Shown here one piece after another: positions 1 to 7,916 of a stretch of DNA of 57,639 bases. The notes below the pieces were generated by a model that did not search any database, was not told where the DNA came from, and was given only the letters and a program-made list of their open reading frames with translations. Position numbers and translations under genes: made by a program. Source of the stretch: Verrucomicrobiaceae bacterium (GTDB lineage: Bacteria; Verrucomicrobiota; Verrucomicrobiia; Verrucomicrobiales; Verrucomicrobiaceae); contig JAEUHJ010000139.1 of the NCBI GenBank assembly GCA_016795375.1, positions 1 through 57,639 of the forward strand. The letters are read 5' to 3'. The number at the start of each line of letters is the position of its first letter. Within the stretch, counting starts at the first letter, position 1.

Positions 1-2
1 CG

Positions 3-1022
3 GCACGCAAGGTATTCGCCGACCGCAGGGTCTATCTCCTCGGCGAGATCATCCATAATCAGGAGGTCAACCGCCAGCTCTCCGAGATGGGCGTGGTCAG
101 CATCCCGGTGAGTGAGCACGAGTCCGCCGTGGCAAAGCTGACAAACGAGGACGTCGTCATCGTGCCAGCCTTCGGCGCCGAGACGCGGCTGATGAAACTC
201 ATCTCCGAGCGCGGCTGCCTCGTCGTCGATACCACCTGTGGTGACGTGATGAGCGTGTGGAAGCGCGTGCGGCAGTACGCAAAATCAGGCTTCACCTCCA
301 TCATCCACGGCAAGGCGTCCCATGAAGAGACCCGCGCCACATCCTCGCGTGCGATGGGTGACGACGGCATGGGCAACTACCTCGTCGTGCTCACACTGGC
401 CGATGTCGATTACGTCTGCGACTACATCCGCAGCGGCGGCGACAGGGAGGCGTTCATGAAGCGGTTCCCGCCGGCCGCGCGCTCCACCGGCTTTGATCCC
501 GACCTGCATCTCATCCGCGTCGGCGTGGCCAATCAGACCACGATGCTCAAATCGGAGACCGAGGAGGTGCAGCGCCGCTTGAGGCAGGCGATCCTGGATC
601 GCGACGCTGAAGAGAAGGGTGAGATGAACTTCCAGGTCTTCGACACCATCTGCGGCGCCACGCAGGAGCGGCAGGACTCCCTTTTCGGCCTGCTGCGCCA
701 GCCGCTCGATGTCCTGCTCGTTGTCGGTGGCTACAACAGCTCCAACACCACGCATCTCGTCGAAATCGGCGAGCAGCAGCTTCCCACCTTCTTCATCCGC
801 ACCGCCGGCTGCCTCAAATCGCTGGAGCAGATCGTGCATTTCGACCTGCATTTGAAAGCGGAGAAGGAAAGCTACTCCACCAAGCTCGCCAGCAGCGATC
901 CTGTGACCGTCGGCATCACCGCCGGCGCCTCCTGTCCGAACAACCTCATCGAGGACACCGTCCTGCGCGTCTTCCAACTGCGCGGCCTCGATGAAACCGC
1001 CATCCGCGCTGCTTTGAACTGA
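3..1022 (+). CDS. ispH: 4-hydroxy-3-methylbut-2-enyl diphosphate reductase, 5' truncated by window edge
   Basis: IspH/LytB is the last enzyme of the MEP isoprenoid pathway and reductively dehydrates HMBPP to IPP and DMAPP using a cubane Fe-S cluster. The frame is open from base 3 and begins inside the conserved GEIIHN segment, so the N-terminus, including the first cluster cysteine, lies outside the window. Two cluster cysteines are visible: VDTTCG (codon 237) and TICGATQERQ (codon 651). The ITAGAS substrate-binding segment lies near the end. A long insertion with HGKASHEET, YVCDYI and VANQTTMLKSETEE matches the cyanobacterial/plant HDR subtype as I know it, not the shorter E. coli type. The stop is 3 bp before the next start, so the two genes are probably co-transcribed. 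Confidence 0.93.
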   Translation, partial: ARKVFADRRVYLLGEIIHNQEVNRQLSEMGVVSIPVSEHESAVAKLTNEDVVIVPAFGAETRLMKLISERGCLVVDTTCGDVMSVWKRVRQYAKSGFTSIIHGKASHEETRATSSRAMGDDGMGNYLVVLTLADVDYVCDYIRSGGDREAFMKRFPPAARSTGFDPDLHLIRVGVANQTTMLKSETEEVQRRLRQAILDRDAEEKGEMNFQVFDTICGATQERQDSLFGLLRQPLDVLLVVGGYNSSNTTHLVEIGEQQLPTFFIRTAGCLKSLEQIVHFDLHLKAEKESYSTKLASSDPVTVGITAGASCPNNLIEDTVLRVFQLRGLDETAIRAALN

Positions 1023-1025
1023 CTC

Positions 1026-1457
1026 ATGGACACACCCACCTTTGAAACCCGTGAGGAAGTGATGTTCTTCGACACCGACTGCGGTGGTGTCGTCCACAAC
1101 ATCGCCTACCTGCGCATGATCGAGACCAACCGCACGCGTCTCGCGGGCCAGCTCGGCATGAAATTGCGCGAGATGTCGCAGACGCAGCTTTTTCCCGTCG
1201 TCGTGCGCACCGAGATCGACTACCGGAAGCCCGCGAAGCTCGGCGATGAAATCCTCATCCACGGCCGCCTCGAAAGCGTCGAACGCGCGCGTTTCTGGTG
1301 CGCCTTCGAGCTGCGTCGTGCCGCCGATGGCGTTCTGCTCATCACCTGCCGTCAGTCCCTCGCGCTCGTGCAGATGCCCGAAGGCCGCCCGCGGCGCCTG
1401 CCCGACGACTGGCAGGTGAAATATGCGCATCTGACGCCGTCAAAACAGCCTGCATGA
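1026..1457 (+). CDS. acyl-CoA thioesterase, hotdog fold (YbgC/FadM type)
   Basis: This 143-residue protein has the length and signature of the 4-hydroxybenzoyl-CoA thioesterase family. Near the N-terminus it reads FFDTDCGGVVHNIAYLRMIE, the family D-x-D-x-x-G-x-V-x-x-x-x-Y-x-x-x-x-E pattern in which the second Asp sits in the active site. The rest is a single hotdog domain with no signal peptide, so it is expected to be cytosolic and to hydrolyse acyl-CoA or aryl-CoA thioesters. The substrate cannot be told from sequence. It starts 3 bp after the ispH stop and is probably in the same transcript. Confidence 0.85.
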   Translation: MDTPTFETREEVMFFDTDCGGVVHNIAYLRMIETNRTRLAGQLGMKLREMSQTQLFPVVVRTEIDYRKPAKLGDEILIHGRLESVERARFWCAFELRRAADGVLLITCRQSLALVQMPEGRPRRLPDDWQVKYAHLTPSKQPA

Positions 1458-1622
1458 GCCGCTCTGCTGCCGCGGCGCGTTGACCAGCCCGTCGATTTTG
1501 CCAAAGAGCCGTCGCATCTGCTCCAGACTGCGAACAGAGACGGCATCCGGTTTATCTGGGGTTCTTCCAGGGAATGCTGTTGGAACGGTTGTTTTTCCAT
1601 GCTTCATGTCGGATGACTCCCC

Positions 1623-2078
1623 ATGCCGTTCCGCATCTGCAAAACCCTCGACATCGAAAACGGGCACATGCTCTCGAAGCATCCCGACAAGTGCCGCTTT
1701 CCTCACGGACACACGCGGAAGGTCGAGTTCGTCATCGAGGCGGACGAGCTGGATGACAGCCAGATGGTCTGCGACTTCAAAATCATCAAGGAGGCGGTGG
1801 GGGAATGGCTGGACACCTTTGACCATGCCCTGTGCATGAACACGGCGGATTCCGCCTACGCTGACTTCAAGGCGCGATATGGGGAGCGTGTCATCGGCTT
1901 CGAAAATCAGGATCCCACCACTGAAGTCATGGCCTGGACCATCTTTGATCACGCCGTGGCGGCTCTGGCCGGCTACGCGGCACGGCAGGACGCCCGCTAT
2001 TCGTTGCGTCCGCATGTCCGTCTGGTTTCGGTGCGCGTGTGGGAGACGGCCAGCTCCTGGGCGGAATACAGTGCCTGA
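1623..2078 (+). CDS. queD: 6-carboxytetrahydropterin synthase / PTPS family (QueD)
   Basis: QueD converts 7,8-dihydroneopterin triphosphate to 6-carboxytetrahydropterin in the queuosine/preQ0 pathway. The 151-residue product carries the family features in order: a zinc-ligand His in ENGHML, the catalytic Cys followed by the HGH zinc ligands in DKCRFPHGHT, the VCDFKIIK segment, and the DHALCMN motif. No queC, queE or queF is adjacent. A 165-bp gap precedes the gene, and I see no preQ1-I-like pseudoknot in it. The PTPS family also includes folate-pathway variants. The Cys before HGH favours the QueD-type enzyme. Confidence 0.85.
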   Translation: MPFRICKTLDIENGHMLSKHPDKCRFPHGHTRKVEFVIEADELDDSQMVCDFKIIKEAVGEWLDTFDHALCMNTADSAYADFKARYGERVIGFENQDPTTEVMAWTIFDHAVAALAGYAARQDARYSLRPHVRLVSVRVWETASSWAEYSA

Positions 2079-2112
2079 TGCGCGAATGGAACGACCGTGG
2101 CGCTGCGTTCAT

Positions 2113-2118
2113 AGGAGG
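2113..2118 (+). promoter_or_regulatory. strong Shine-Dalgarno site for the esterase gene at 2127
   Basis: A perfect AGGAGG lies 8 nt before the ATG at 2127. It fixes the start of the exported esterase and is unusually strong here, since most genes in the window show no obvious SD. Confidence 0.75.
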
Positions 2119-2126
2119 CCAATCTC

Positions 2127-3212
2127 ATGTTTCTTATCCGATATCTCTTTCTGGGCGCGGCCTTGGTCGCGCATGCCGCCGCCGGTGATCTGCCCTTCAC
2201 ACAAGTGCCGGCGGAATTCGCCGGGCAGTTCTCGCCGGGGAAGTCGCCGCTGGAGTTCAAGAGTGGCAGACAGGTGAAAAATGCGGCGGATTGGCGGGAG
2301 CGTCGTGCGGAAATCCTGGCTGACTGGCATCAAATCATGGGTGCATGGCCGGAAGTGATCGGGAAACCGAAGATCGAGGTGCTGGAGACGACGAAGCGCG
2401 ACGACGGTGTCACGCAGCGGAAGGTGCGGGTGGAGATCGCCCCCGGCCAGACAGGTGATGGCTACCTGCTGCTGCCGTCGAATGAAGGGAGGCGCCCTGC
2501 GGTGTTCGTGCCGTTTTACGACCCGGAGACGAGCGCCGGGATCAGCGGCAAGCTCATGCGCGACTTTGCCTGGCAGCTCGCACGGCGTGGATTTGTGACG
2601 CTGAGCATCGGATCGCCCGGCGGGGATGCGCGCAAGCCGGTGCTGGCCGCTGGGACGCAATGCCAGCCGTTGTCCTACCTCGGTTACATCTGCGCGAACA
2701 TGTGGAACGCGCTGGCCTCATTGCCGGAGGTGGATGCGGCGCGCATCGGCGTCGTGGGGCATTCGTATGGCGGGAAGTGGTCGCTCTTTGGCTCCTGCTT
2801 GTGGGAGAAGTACGCCTGCGCGGTGTGGAGTGACCCCGGCATCGTTTTTGACGAGACACGCGGCAGCATCAACTACCAGGAGCCGTGGTACCTCGGCCTC
2901 GATCCCGCGATGACGCGCAAGCCGGGCCTGATCAGCGCGGAAAGTCCGCGCACGGGCGCTTACAAGACGCTGGTCGAAAAAGGCCACGACCTGCAGGAGT
3001 TGCATGCGCTGATGGCCCCGCGCCCGTTTCTGGTCTCAGGCGGCGCGGAGGATCCGCCGAAGCGCTGGAGAGCGCTGAACCATGCCATCGCGGTGAACGC
3101 ATTGCTGGGCTTCAACGACCGGGTGGCGATGACGAACCGCAAGGAGCACAGCCCCGATGTGGAGTCGAACGAGCAGATTTACCGTTTCTTCGAATACTGG
3201 CTCAAGCCTTGA
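2127..3212 (+). CDS. exported alpha/beta-hydrolase, acetyl-xylan-esterase/dienelactone-hydrolase-like
   Basis: The 361-residue protein starts with a hydrophobic export signal ending near AAAG. The body is an alpha/beta-hydrolase fold. The nucleophile elbow is GHSYGGK with Ser213. A likely acid residue lies in the SDPGIVFDE region, and the probable catalytic His is in RKEHSPDVES near the C-terminus. Homologous esterases are common in planctomycete and verrucomicrobial genomes and are usually linked to polysaccharide deacetylation, so a carbohydrate-ester substrate is an inference. The gene ends 6 bp before the convergent RlmM-like gene, with no terminator between them. Confidence 0.75.
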   Translation: MFLIRYLFLGAALVAHAAAGDLPFTQVPAEFAGQFSPGKSPLEFKSGRQVKNAADWRERRAEILADWHQIMGAWPEVIGKPKIEVLETTKRDDGVTQRKVRVEIAPGQTGDGYLLLPSNEGRRPAVFVPFYDPETSAGISGKLMRDFAWQLARRGFVTLSIGSPGGDARKPVLAAGTQCQPLSYLGYICANMWNALASLPEVDAARIGVVGHSYGGKWSLFGSCLWEKYACAVWSDPGIVFDETRGSINYQEPWYLGLDPAMTRKPGLISAESPRTGAYKTLVEKGHDLQELHALMAPRPFLVSGGAEDPPKRWRALNHAIAVNALLGFNDRVAMTNRKEHSPDVESNEQIYRFFEYWLKP

Positions 3213-3218
3213 GTCGCG

Positions 3219-4262
3219 TCAGCCGCAGGTGAGGCAGATTTCCCGGCGGTTGGCGGCCAGTTGCGTGGCGAACACGGGCGCGGGGGCGAAGCGGCGCACG
3301 GCGTCGATGAATTCGTGGGCGCGGTCTTCGAGGGCGGGGGTGTTGAGCTTGAGTGTGAGGATGAGGCGGCGCGCCTGGATGGCGTCTTGAATGCGGGCGA
3401 GGTGAGGGAGCACGTCGGGCGGGGCGAGATTGATGTCGCAGAGGAGGACGGCAGGCTCGTGAGGCAGGGCGGTGAGGTTCAGGCGGCCTGCGGCGGTGCG
3501 CCAGTGCTCGAAGCGGACGTTTTGCGCTTTGGCGAGTTGGAGGACGCGGGAATCCATGTCGCCCGTATCGACCCCGAGGACGTGCATGCCGCGTTGCAGG
3601 AGAGCGGAGGTGGCGCCGCCGGGTGCGCAGCCGAGATCGAGGGCGGTTTCACCGCGCAAGTCGAGTTTGTCCCAGCCGCGCCAGGCGAGGGCTTGTTCGA
3701 GTTTGAGCCAGGCGCGTGAGGGGACGGCCTCCGGCAAGGTGATGCGCGGCAGGCCGCCGGGATGCGTGTGTGAGGCGGGCTGATGCTCGTGATGGCCGAG
3801 GAAGATGGGTTCCGCGTCAGTTTCGCCGACAATGACATCAAGGATCAAATCTCCAGGAGCGTAAGGCAGCCTTGTTTCCCATTGGACGCCGGTTTGTTGG
3901 AGTGCGTGTCTGATGTCAGCTTCGAGGGCATCGCTGCGCCGCCATTCTTCGGTGGGAACGCCATCCTCGGGGGTGATTCGCGGAAAGGCGTGGAGGCGGA
4001 GCGGTTTTTGGGCATCCAGTTTGCGGACGTGATCGGTGATTTCGGAGACCGAATGGCAAAGTCCGAGGGAGATGCCGCTGACCCTGGCAAAGTGACTGAG
4101 CGTGTGCGGCGGGGTGAAGCCGGGCTGGCGCACTTTCCAGGTGATGAGCTGCGGCTTCATGAACGCGGGGGTGAGACCGCCGTTGAAATGAGCGGCGATG
4201 TCACGCTTCAGCGTGGCTTCGGAACCCGCGCGGCAGGTTGTGAAGCGGAAGGGGGCGTTCAT
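3219..4262 (-). CDS. RlmM-like / FtsJ-type SAM-dependent RNA 2'-O-methyltransferase
   Basis: The ATG at 4262 (MNAPFRFTT) is chosen because longer in-frame starts would run through the terminator of the upstream cytochrome gene. The product is 347 residues. The C-terminal half carries a Rossmann methyltransferase motif I, LDLGCAPGGATSALL, an acidic GVDTGDMD strand, CDINLAPPDVL, and LILTLKLN. This is the RrmJ/FtsJ fold seen in RlmM, which methylates C2498 of 23S rRNA. The N-terminal half fits the THUMP-like region of RlmM only loosely, so the exact rRNA target is inference. It is convergent with the esterase gene. Confidence 0.7.
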   Translation of the reverse strand: MNAPFRFTTCRAGSEATLKRDIAAHFNGGLTPAFMKPQLITWKVRQPGFTPPHTLSHFARVSGISLGLCHSVSEITDHVRKLDAQKPLRLHAFPRITPEDGVPTEEWRRSDALEADIRHALQQTGVQWETRLPYAPGDLILDVIVGETDAEPIFLGHHEHQPASHTHPGGLPRITLPEAVPSRAWLKLEQALAWRGWDKLDLRGETALDLGCAPGGATSALLQRGMHVLGVDTGDMDSRVLQLAKAQNVRFEHWRTAAGRLNLTALPHEPAVLLCDINLAPPDVLPHLARIQDAIQARRLILTLKLNTPALEDRAHEFIDAVRRFAPAPVFATQLAANRREICLTCG

Positions 4263-4263
4263 G

Positions 4264-4300
4264 CGGGGAAAAAGAAGGGCGGAGCCGTGGCTCCGCCCTC
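4264..4300 (-). terminator. rho-independent terminator of the cytochrome gene
   Basis: Bases 4276-4286 and 4289-4299 form a perfect 11-bp GC-rich inverted repeat. Read on the minus strand, the stem is followed by TCTTTTTCCCC. It lies just downstream of the cytochrome stop codon at 4325 and just upstream of the methyltransferase start at 4262, so those two minus-strand genes are probably separate transcripts. Confidence 0.85.
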
Positions 4301-4324
4301 CGTGGTGGCTTGTGAGGTCAAATT

Positions 4325-4756
4325 TTATTCGACGCCCTTCCAGGCGCCGAAGTTCGCGCCTTCGGTGATCCACTTCTTGATGAGGTCGATGTTGGCGGGG
4401 GTGACGCGGTCGCCCTTGCCTTCCGGGGGCATGGCGAGTTCGTCGGAATCCGGCAGAACCATGGTCTTCACCAGCCAGCTCGCGTCGGGTTTGCCTGCCA
4501 CGACGTTTTCATCCGGGTATTCTTTGCCGCCTTTGATGATGAGGGCCGCGCCGTCGAGGCGCAGGCCGCCTTTGGGCTTCTTCTTCTTGCCGTTCTCCTC
4601 GTGCTCCTTTTGGTGACACTTGAAACAGTTATCCTTGAGGATGGGGAGGATCTGCTTTTCAAAGTCCACCTTGCCGGCATCCTGGGCGCGGCTGGTGGTG
4701 ACGGAGGCACTGAGGGCGAGCACGGCGGCAAGGGCGAAGACGAGTGTGTTTTTCAT
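4325..4756 (-). CDS. exported single-domain c-type cytochrome (planctomycete/verrucomicrobial PSCyt1-like)
   Basis: The protein begins MKNTLVFALAAVLALSAS, a classic Sec signal, with likely cleavage after SRA. The mature part is about 120 residues. It carries one haem c site, CFKCH, followed by a lysine-rich GKKKKPKGGLRLDG loop and a distal MPPEGKG segment whose Met could be the axial ligand. This layout matches the planctomycete cytochrome C domain that usually sits at the N-terminus of large DUF1549/DUF1553 proteins. Here it stands alone. A role in periplasmic electron transfer is inferred. The gene is divergent from ftsK. Confidence 0.8.
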   Translation of the reverse strand: MKNTLVFALAAVLALSASVTTSRAQDAGKVDFEKQILPILKDNCFKCHQKEHEENGKKKKPKGGLRLDGAALIIKGGKEYPDENVVAGKPDASWLVKTMVLPDSDELAMPPEGKGDRVTPANIDLIKKWITEGANFGAWKGVE

Positions 4757-4916
4757 TGGTTGGAGTGAAACGGGAGGCGGGCGAAGATGTTCACGAGGAT
4801 TTTTCGCGGTCAAGCCGCAACCCGGCGTTCATCGAAGCCGATTCATAAAAATGAAGCAAGATAAATATTTCGGTAGCCTTAAATAAAATCGTCTGGCAGA
4901 ATTTGCCGTAATTGCC
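4757..4916. promoter_or_regulatory. divergent intergenic region, AT-rich promoter candidate
   Basis: This 160-bp gap separates the divergent cytochrome and ftsK starts. Its middle, about 4841-4895, is conspicuously AT-rich in an otherwise GC-rich window and contains TATTT and TAAATAAAAT stretches that could serve as -10 elements. No clear -35/-10 pair with standard spacing can be assigned on either strand. Confidence 0.3.
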
Positions 4917-7508
4917 ATGAGCCGTGCCGCCGCTGTCGCCTCCCGCCCTCCTCGTGTCCGCTCCACGGACGAGAAGGTGAGTCCATGGAACGATGTGCAT
5001 GGCATCCTGCTCCTGCTGATCTCCGCGCTGATGCTGCTGGCGCTGGTGTCGTATGACCCGCGTGACATGCCCTCGTGGTCGTTTTTGGCCCTGTCGGAGG
5101 CCACCGGCGGTGAGACGATCAATTTTGTGGGGCGCGCCGGGGCGCTGCTGGCAGGACACATGCTGTGGTTGATGGGCTACGCGGCTTATGTGCTGCCTTT
5201 CAGCATGACGTGGTTCGGCGTGAGCAAGCTGCACTCCAAATTGAAACTTAGTTCCTCCGCTTGGCTGGGCGTGGCGGTCATGATCATCAGCGGGGCGGCC
5301 CTGTTTGAAGTCCAGAGCCTGCTCCTCGATCGTGATCATGTCACCCCGCTCGGTGGCTCCGGCGGGCTGGGTTATGTGGTCGGTGGTGTCATCCTCAAGC
5401 AATTGCTGGGCAAGGTGGGGGCCACATTGGTGCTCGGCGGCGTTTATCTGTGCGGGCTGTTCCTGGTGACGGGAACGCATCCGTTGATCGCGCTGCGTCA
5501 TCTGCGTGAGGAACTGGCCCGCTGGCAGCAGGAGCGTGAGGCGCAGCGCCTCGCGGAGGAAAAACTGGCTGAAGAGGCCGCGAACACGGTTCCGGGCACG
5601 CTCACGCCGGTTCCCGCAGACCTGCGGAGGAAGAAAAGAGGCGGCGTGGAGATGCGTGGTGACTCACCGGCCCAAACCGCGACGAATCTCGAGCTGCCGC
5701 TTAAATTCGACCCGCCGCCGCCCAAGATCATCGACGCCTCCGTGCCACGTGCGCATGATGATAATGCCAACAAGCCGAAACTGGCCGAGGTCTGGGAAAA
5801 AAAGCGGGCGCAGAAGATCGAGCAGGCCCCCCACGGATCGCTGGGAAACCTCACGGTGCGCTTCAAGGATTACAAACTGCCGCCGATGGACCTGCTGCGC
5901 TGGTCTGACGACGGCCAGCACGCCCCCACGGACAAATCCGAGCTGCTCGCCATCCAGGCCACCATCGTCAAGGCGCTGTCCTCCTTCGGCATCAGCGTCG
6001 AACCTGGCGACATCACCCGCGGCCCCGCCATCACCCGCTACGAGGTGCGCCCGGTTGACGGCCTGCGCGTGAGCCGCATCGCGAACCTCGACGCCGACAT
6101 CGCCCGCGCCACCCGCGCCGAGCGCATCAACATCCTCGCGCCGATCCCCGGCAAGGACACCGTCGGCATCGAGCTGGCGAACAAGGACAAGATCGTCGTG
6201 CCCCTGCGCGAGCTGCTGGAGGACGACACCTTCGTCAATGGCAAAGCCAAGCTCCCCGTCGCCCTCGGCAAGGACGTGTATGGCAAGACCATCATCGGCG
6301 ACCTCGCCGCCATGCCGCACCTGCTCGTCGCCGGCGCCACCGGCTCCGGCAAATCCGTCTGCATCAACAGCATCATCACCAGCCTCCTCTGCCGCTTCGC
6401 GCCGGACGAGCTGCGTTTCATCATGATCGACCCGAAGGTCGTGGAAATGCAGAACTACGAGGAACTGCCGCACCTGGCCCTGCCCGTCGTCACCGATCCG
6501 AAGAAAGCCCTGCTCGCCTTGCGCTGGGTGGTGAAGGAGATGGAAAACCGCTACCAGATCTTCGCGCAGGAAGGCTGCCGCAACTTCGAGGCATTCAACA
6601 ACCGCAACCGCAAGCGCAAGGCAGAGGCCGATGCCGCCCGTGCCGCGCGCAACGCAGCAGCCCCCGTCAAAGCCGGGACCGATGACGCCCGCGTCTCCGC
6701 CGCCTTCGCCAAGGAAGCCGCGGCAACGCCAAAAACCGCCGAAGTCGGCACCGTGGACGGCGATCCTGAGCTGCGCGACGCCAGCGGCACCTGGCTGGGT
6801 GATGCACAGCCACCCCCGCCGCCGAAGCAGGAGGTCGTCATTCCCGACACGATGCCTTACATCGTTGTTATCGTCGATGAGCTGGCCGATTTGATGCAGA
6901 CCGCGCCCGCCGACATCGAAGTGGCCATCGCCCGCATCACACAGATGGCGCGTGCCGCCGGCATTCACCTCATCGTCGCCACGCAGACGCCGCGCGCGGA
7001 CGTGATCACAGGCGTCATCAAGGCGAACATCCCGACGCGTATCGCCTTTCAGGTCTCCTCGGCGCTCGACAGCCGCGTCATTCTCGACCGCAAAGGCGCG
7101 GAGAACCTCGTCGGCAAAGGCGACATGCTCTACGTTCCGCCCGGCGGCGCGCAGCCCGTGCGCAGCCAGGGCGCGCTGGTCACCGACGATGAAATCCACG
7201 CGCTCGTCGAACACTGCGTCGCCCAGGGCAAGCCGGTCTTCGATGTCAAGGTCGATGATGAAAGCGGCGCCTTCGGCGGTGATGATGATGGGGACGGCGA
7301 CGGCGTCAGCGCTGACGAGCTCGAGTGCCTGGAAAAGTGCCTCGAAGTCATCCGCCAGGAGAAAAAGGCCAGCACCAGCCTGCTCCAGCGCCGCCTGCGC
7401 CTTGGTTATGGCCGCGCCGCCCGCATGATCGACCTCCTCGAAGACCGTGGCATCATCGGTCCCGGTGAAGGCGCGAAGCCGCGCGAGATTCTCGTGCAGA
7501 TGGATTGA
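4917..7508 (+). CDS. ftsK: DNA translocase FtsK/SpoIIIE
   Basis: The 863-residue FtsK has the standard three-part layout. Four hydrophobic segments in about the first 190 residues anchor it at the division septum. A charged linker follows. The RecA-like motor carries Walker A GATGSGKSV (Lys479), FIMIDPKVVEM and the Walker B region YIVVIVDELADLM. The C-terminal winged-helix gamma domain (LECLEKCLEVIRQ to the end) reads orienting DNA sites. An Ala/Arg-rich then proline-rich insertion of roughly 85 residues (about 561-648) separates the two halves of the motor, longer than in E. coli FtsK. The role is chromosome-dimer resolution and terminus segregation at the septum. Confidence 0.95.
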   Translation: MSRAAAVASRPPRVRSTDEKVSPWNDVHGILLLLISALMLLALVSYDPRDMPSWSFLALSEATGGETINFVGRAGALLAGHMLWLMGYAAYVLPFSMTWFGVSKLHSKLKLSSSAWLGVAVMIISGAALFEVQSLLLDRDHVTPLGGSGGLGYVVGGVILKQLLGKVGATLVLGGVYLCGLFLVTGTHPLIALRHLREELARWQQEREAQRLAEEKLAEEAANTVPGTLTPVPADLRRKKRGGVEMRGDSPAQTATNLELPLKFDPPPPKIIDASVPRAHDDNANKPKLAEVWEKKRAQKIEQAPHGSLGNLTVRFKDYKLPPMDLLRWSDDGQHAPTDKSELLAIQATIVKALSSFGISVEPGDITRGPAITRYEVRPVDGLRVSRIANLDADIARATRAERINILAPIPGKDTVGIELANKDKIVVPLRELLEDDTFVNGKAKLPVALGKDVYGKTIIGDLAAMPHLLVAGATGSGKSVCINSIITSLLCRFAPDELRFIMIDPKVVEMQNYEELPHLALPVVTDPKKALLALRWVVKEMENRYQIFAQEGCRNFEAFNNRNRKRKAEADAARAARNAAAPVKAGTDDARVSAAFAKEAAATPKTAEVGTVDGDPELRDASGTWLGDAQPPPPPKQEVVIPDTMPYIVVIVDELADLMQTAPADIEVAIARITQMARAAGIHLIVATQTPRADVITGVIKANIPTRIAFQVSSALDSRVILDRKGAENLVGKGDMLYVPPGGAQPVRSQGALVTDDEIHALVEHCVAQGKPVFDVKVDDESGAFGGDDDGDGDGVSADELECLEKCLEVIRQEKKASTSLLQRRLRLGYGRAARMIDLLEDRGIIGPGEGAKPREILVQMD

Positions 7509-7916
7509 GCAAAACTCGATCCTCGACATCCTGGCACCACTTCACCGGACGGACTGGATGCGAATGCGGCGAGCCATGCCTGCTTTTTTGGGTGCCTGAC
7601 AAACTGTCAGGCAGTTGCACCCTGATGACGCTGCCGGAAACTCGACAGCCCGGCGGCACGAATGAAAGAAGTCGCGTAGCGCGCAGGATGAAGCACAGAG
7701 AGGCTGGTGTGGTGCTGATCGGTTAATCCCGAACTCCGATGTTGCGGTGGAGTCCAGGAAGACAGAGCCCGTCTCGCAAGGTCACTCATCCTTTTTGAGC
7801 GCGGACGAATGTCCCGGATGTCAGCCGGGCGATCTGAACTGTGAGCCTTCATCTTTTCACAAATCCTCAAGACGCGAGGTATGGATTGAGGCCGGGGCGG
7901 GTGTGCTGTATGGGGC
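7509..7916. other. 408-bp non-coding gap with one short palindrome
   Basis: No convincing coding frame was found between ftsK and the next gene. The only clear structure is an 8-bp perfect inverted repeat at 7593-7600/7606-7613 (TGCCTGAC, 5-nt loop). A T6 tract lies upstream of it on the plus strand, not downstream, so it is not a canonical terminator for ftsK. The outer GGGTGC/GCACCC halves (7590-7595, 7617-7622) offer a competing pairing. Confidence 0.5.

Noticed and set aside
1458..1622. preQ1 riboswitch before queD
   Set aside because: No C-rich loop with downstream A-rich tail of the preQ1-I pattern could be found near the start.
5664..7529. 621-codon minus-strand frame over ftsK
   Set aside because: Antisense of the ftsK motor, with no recognisable domain.
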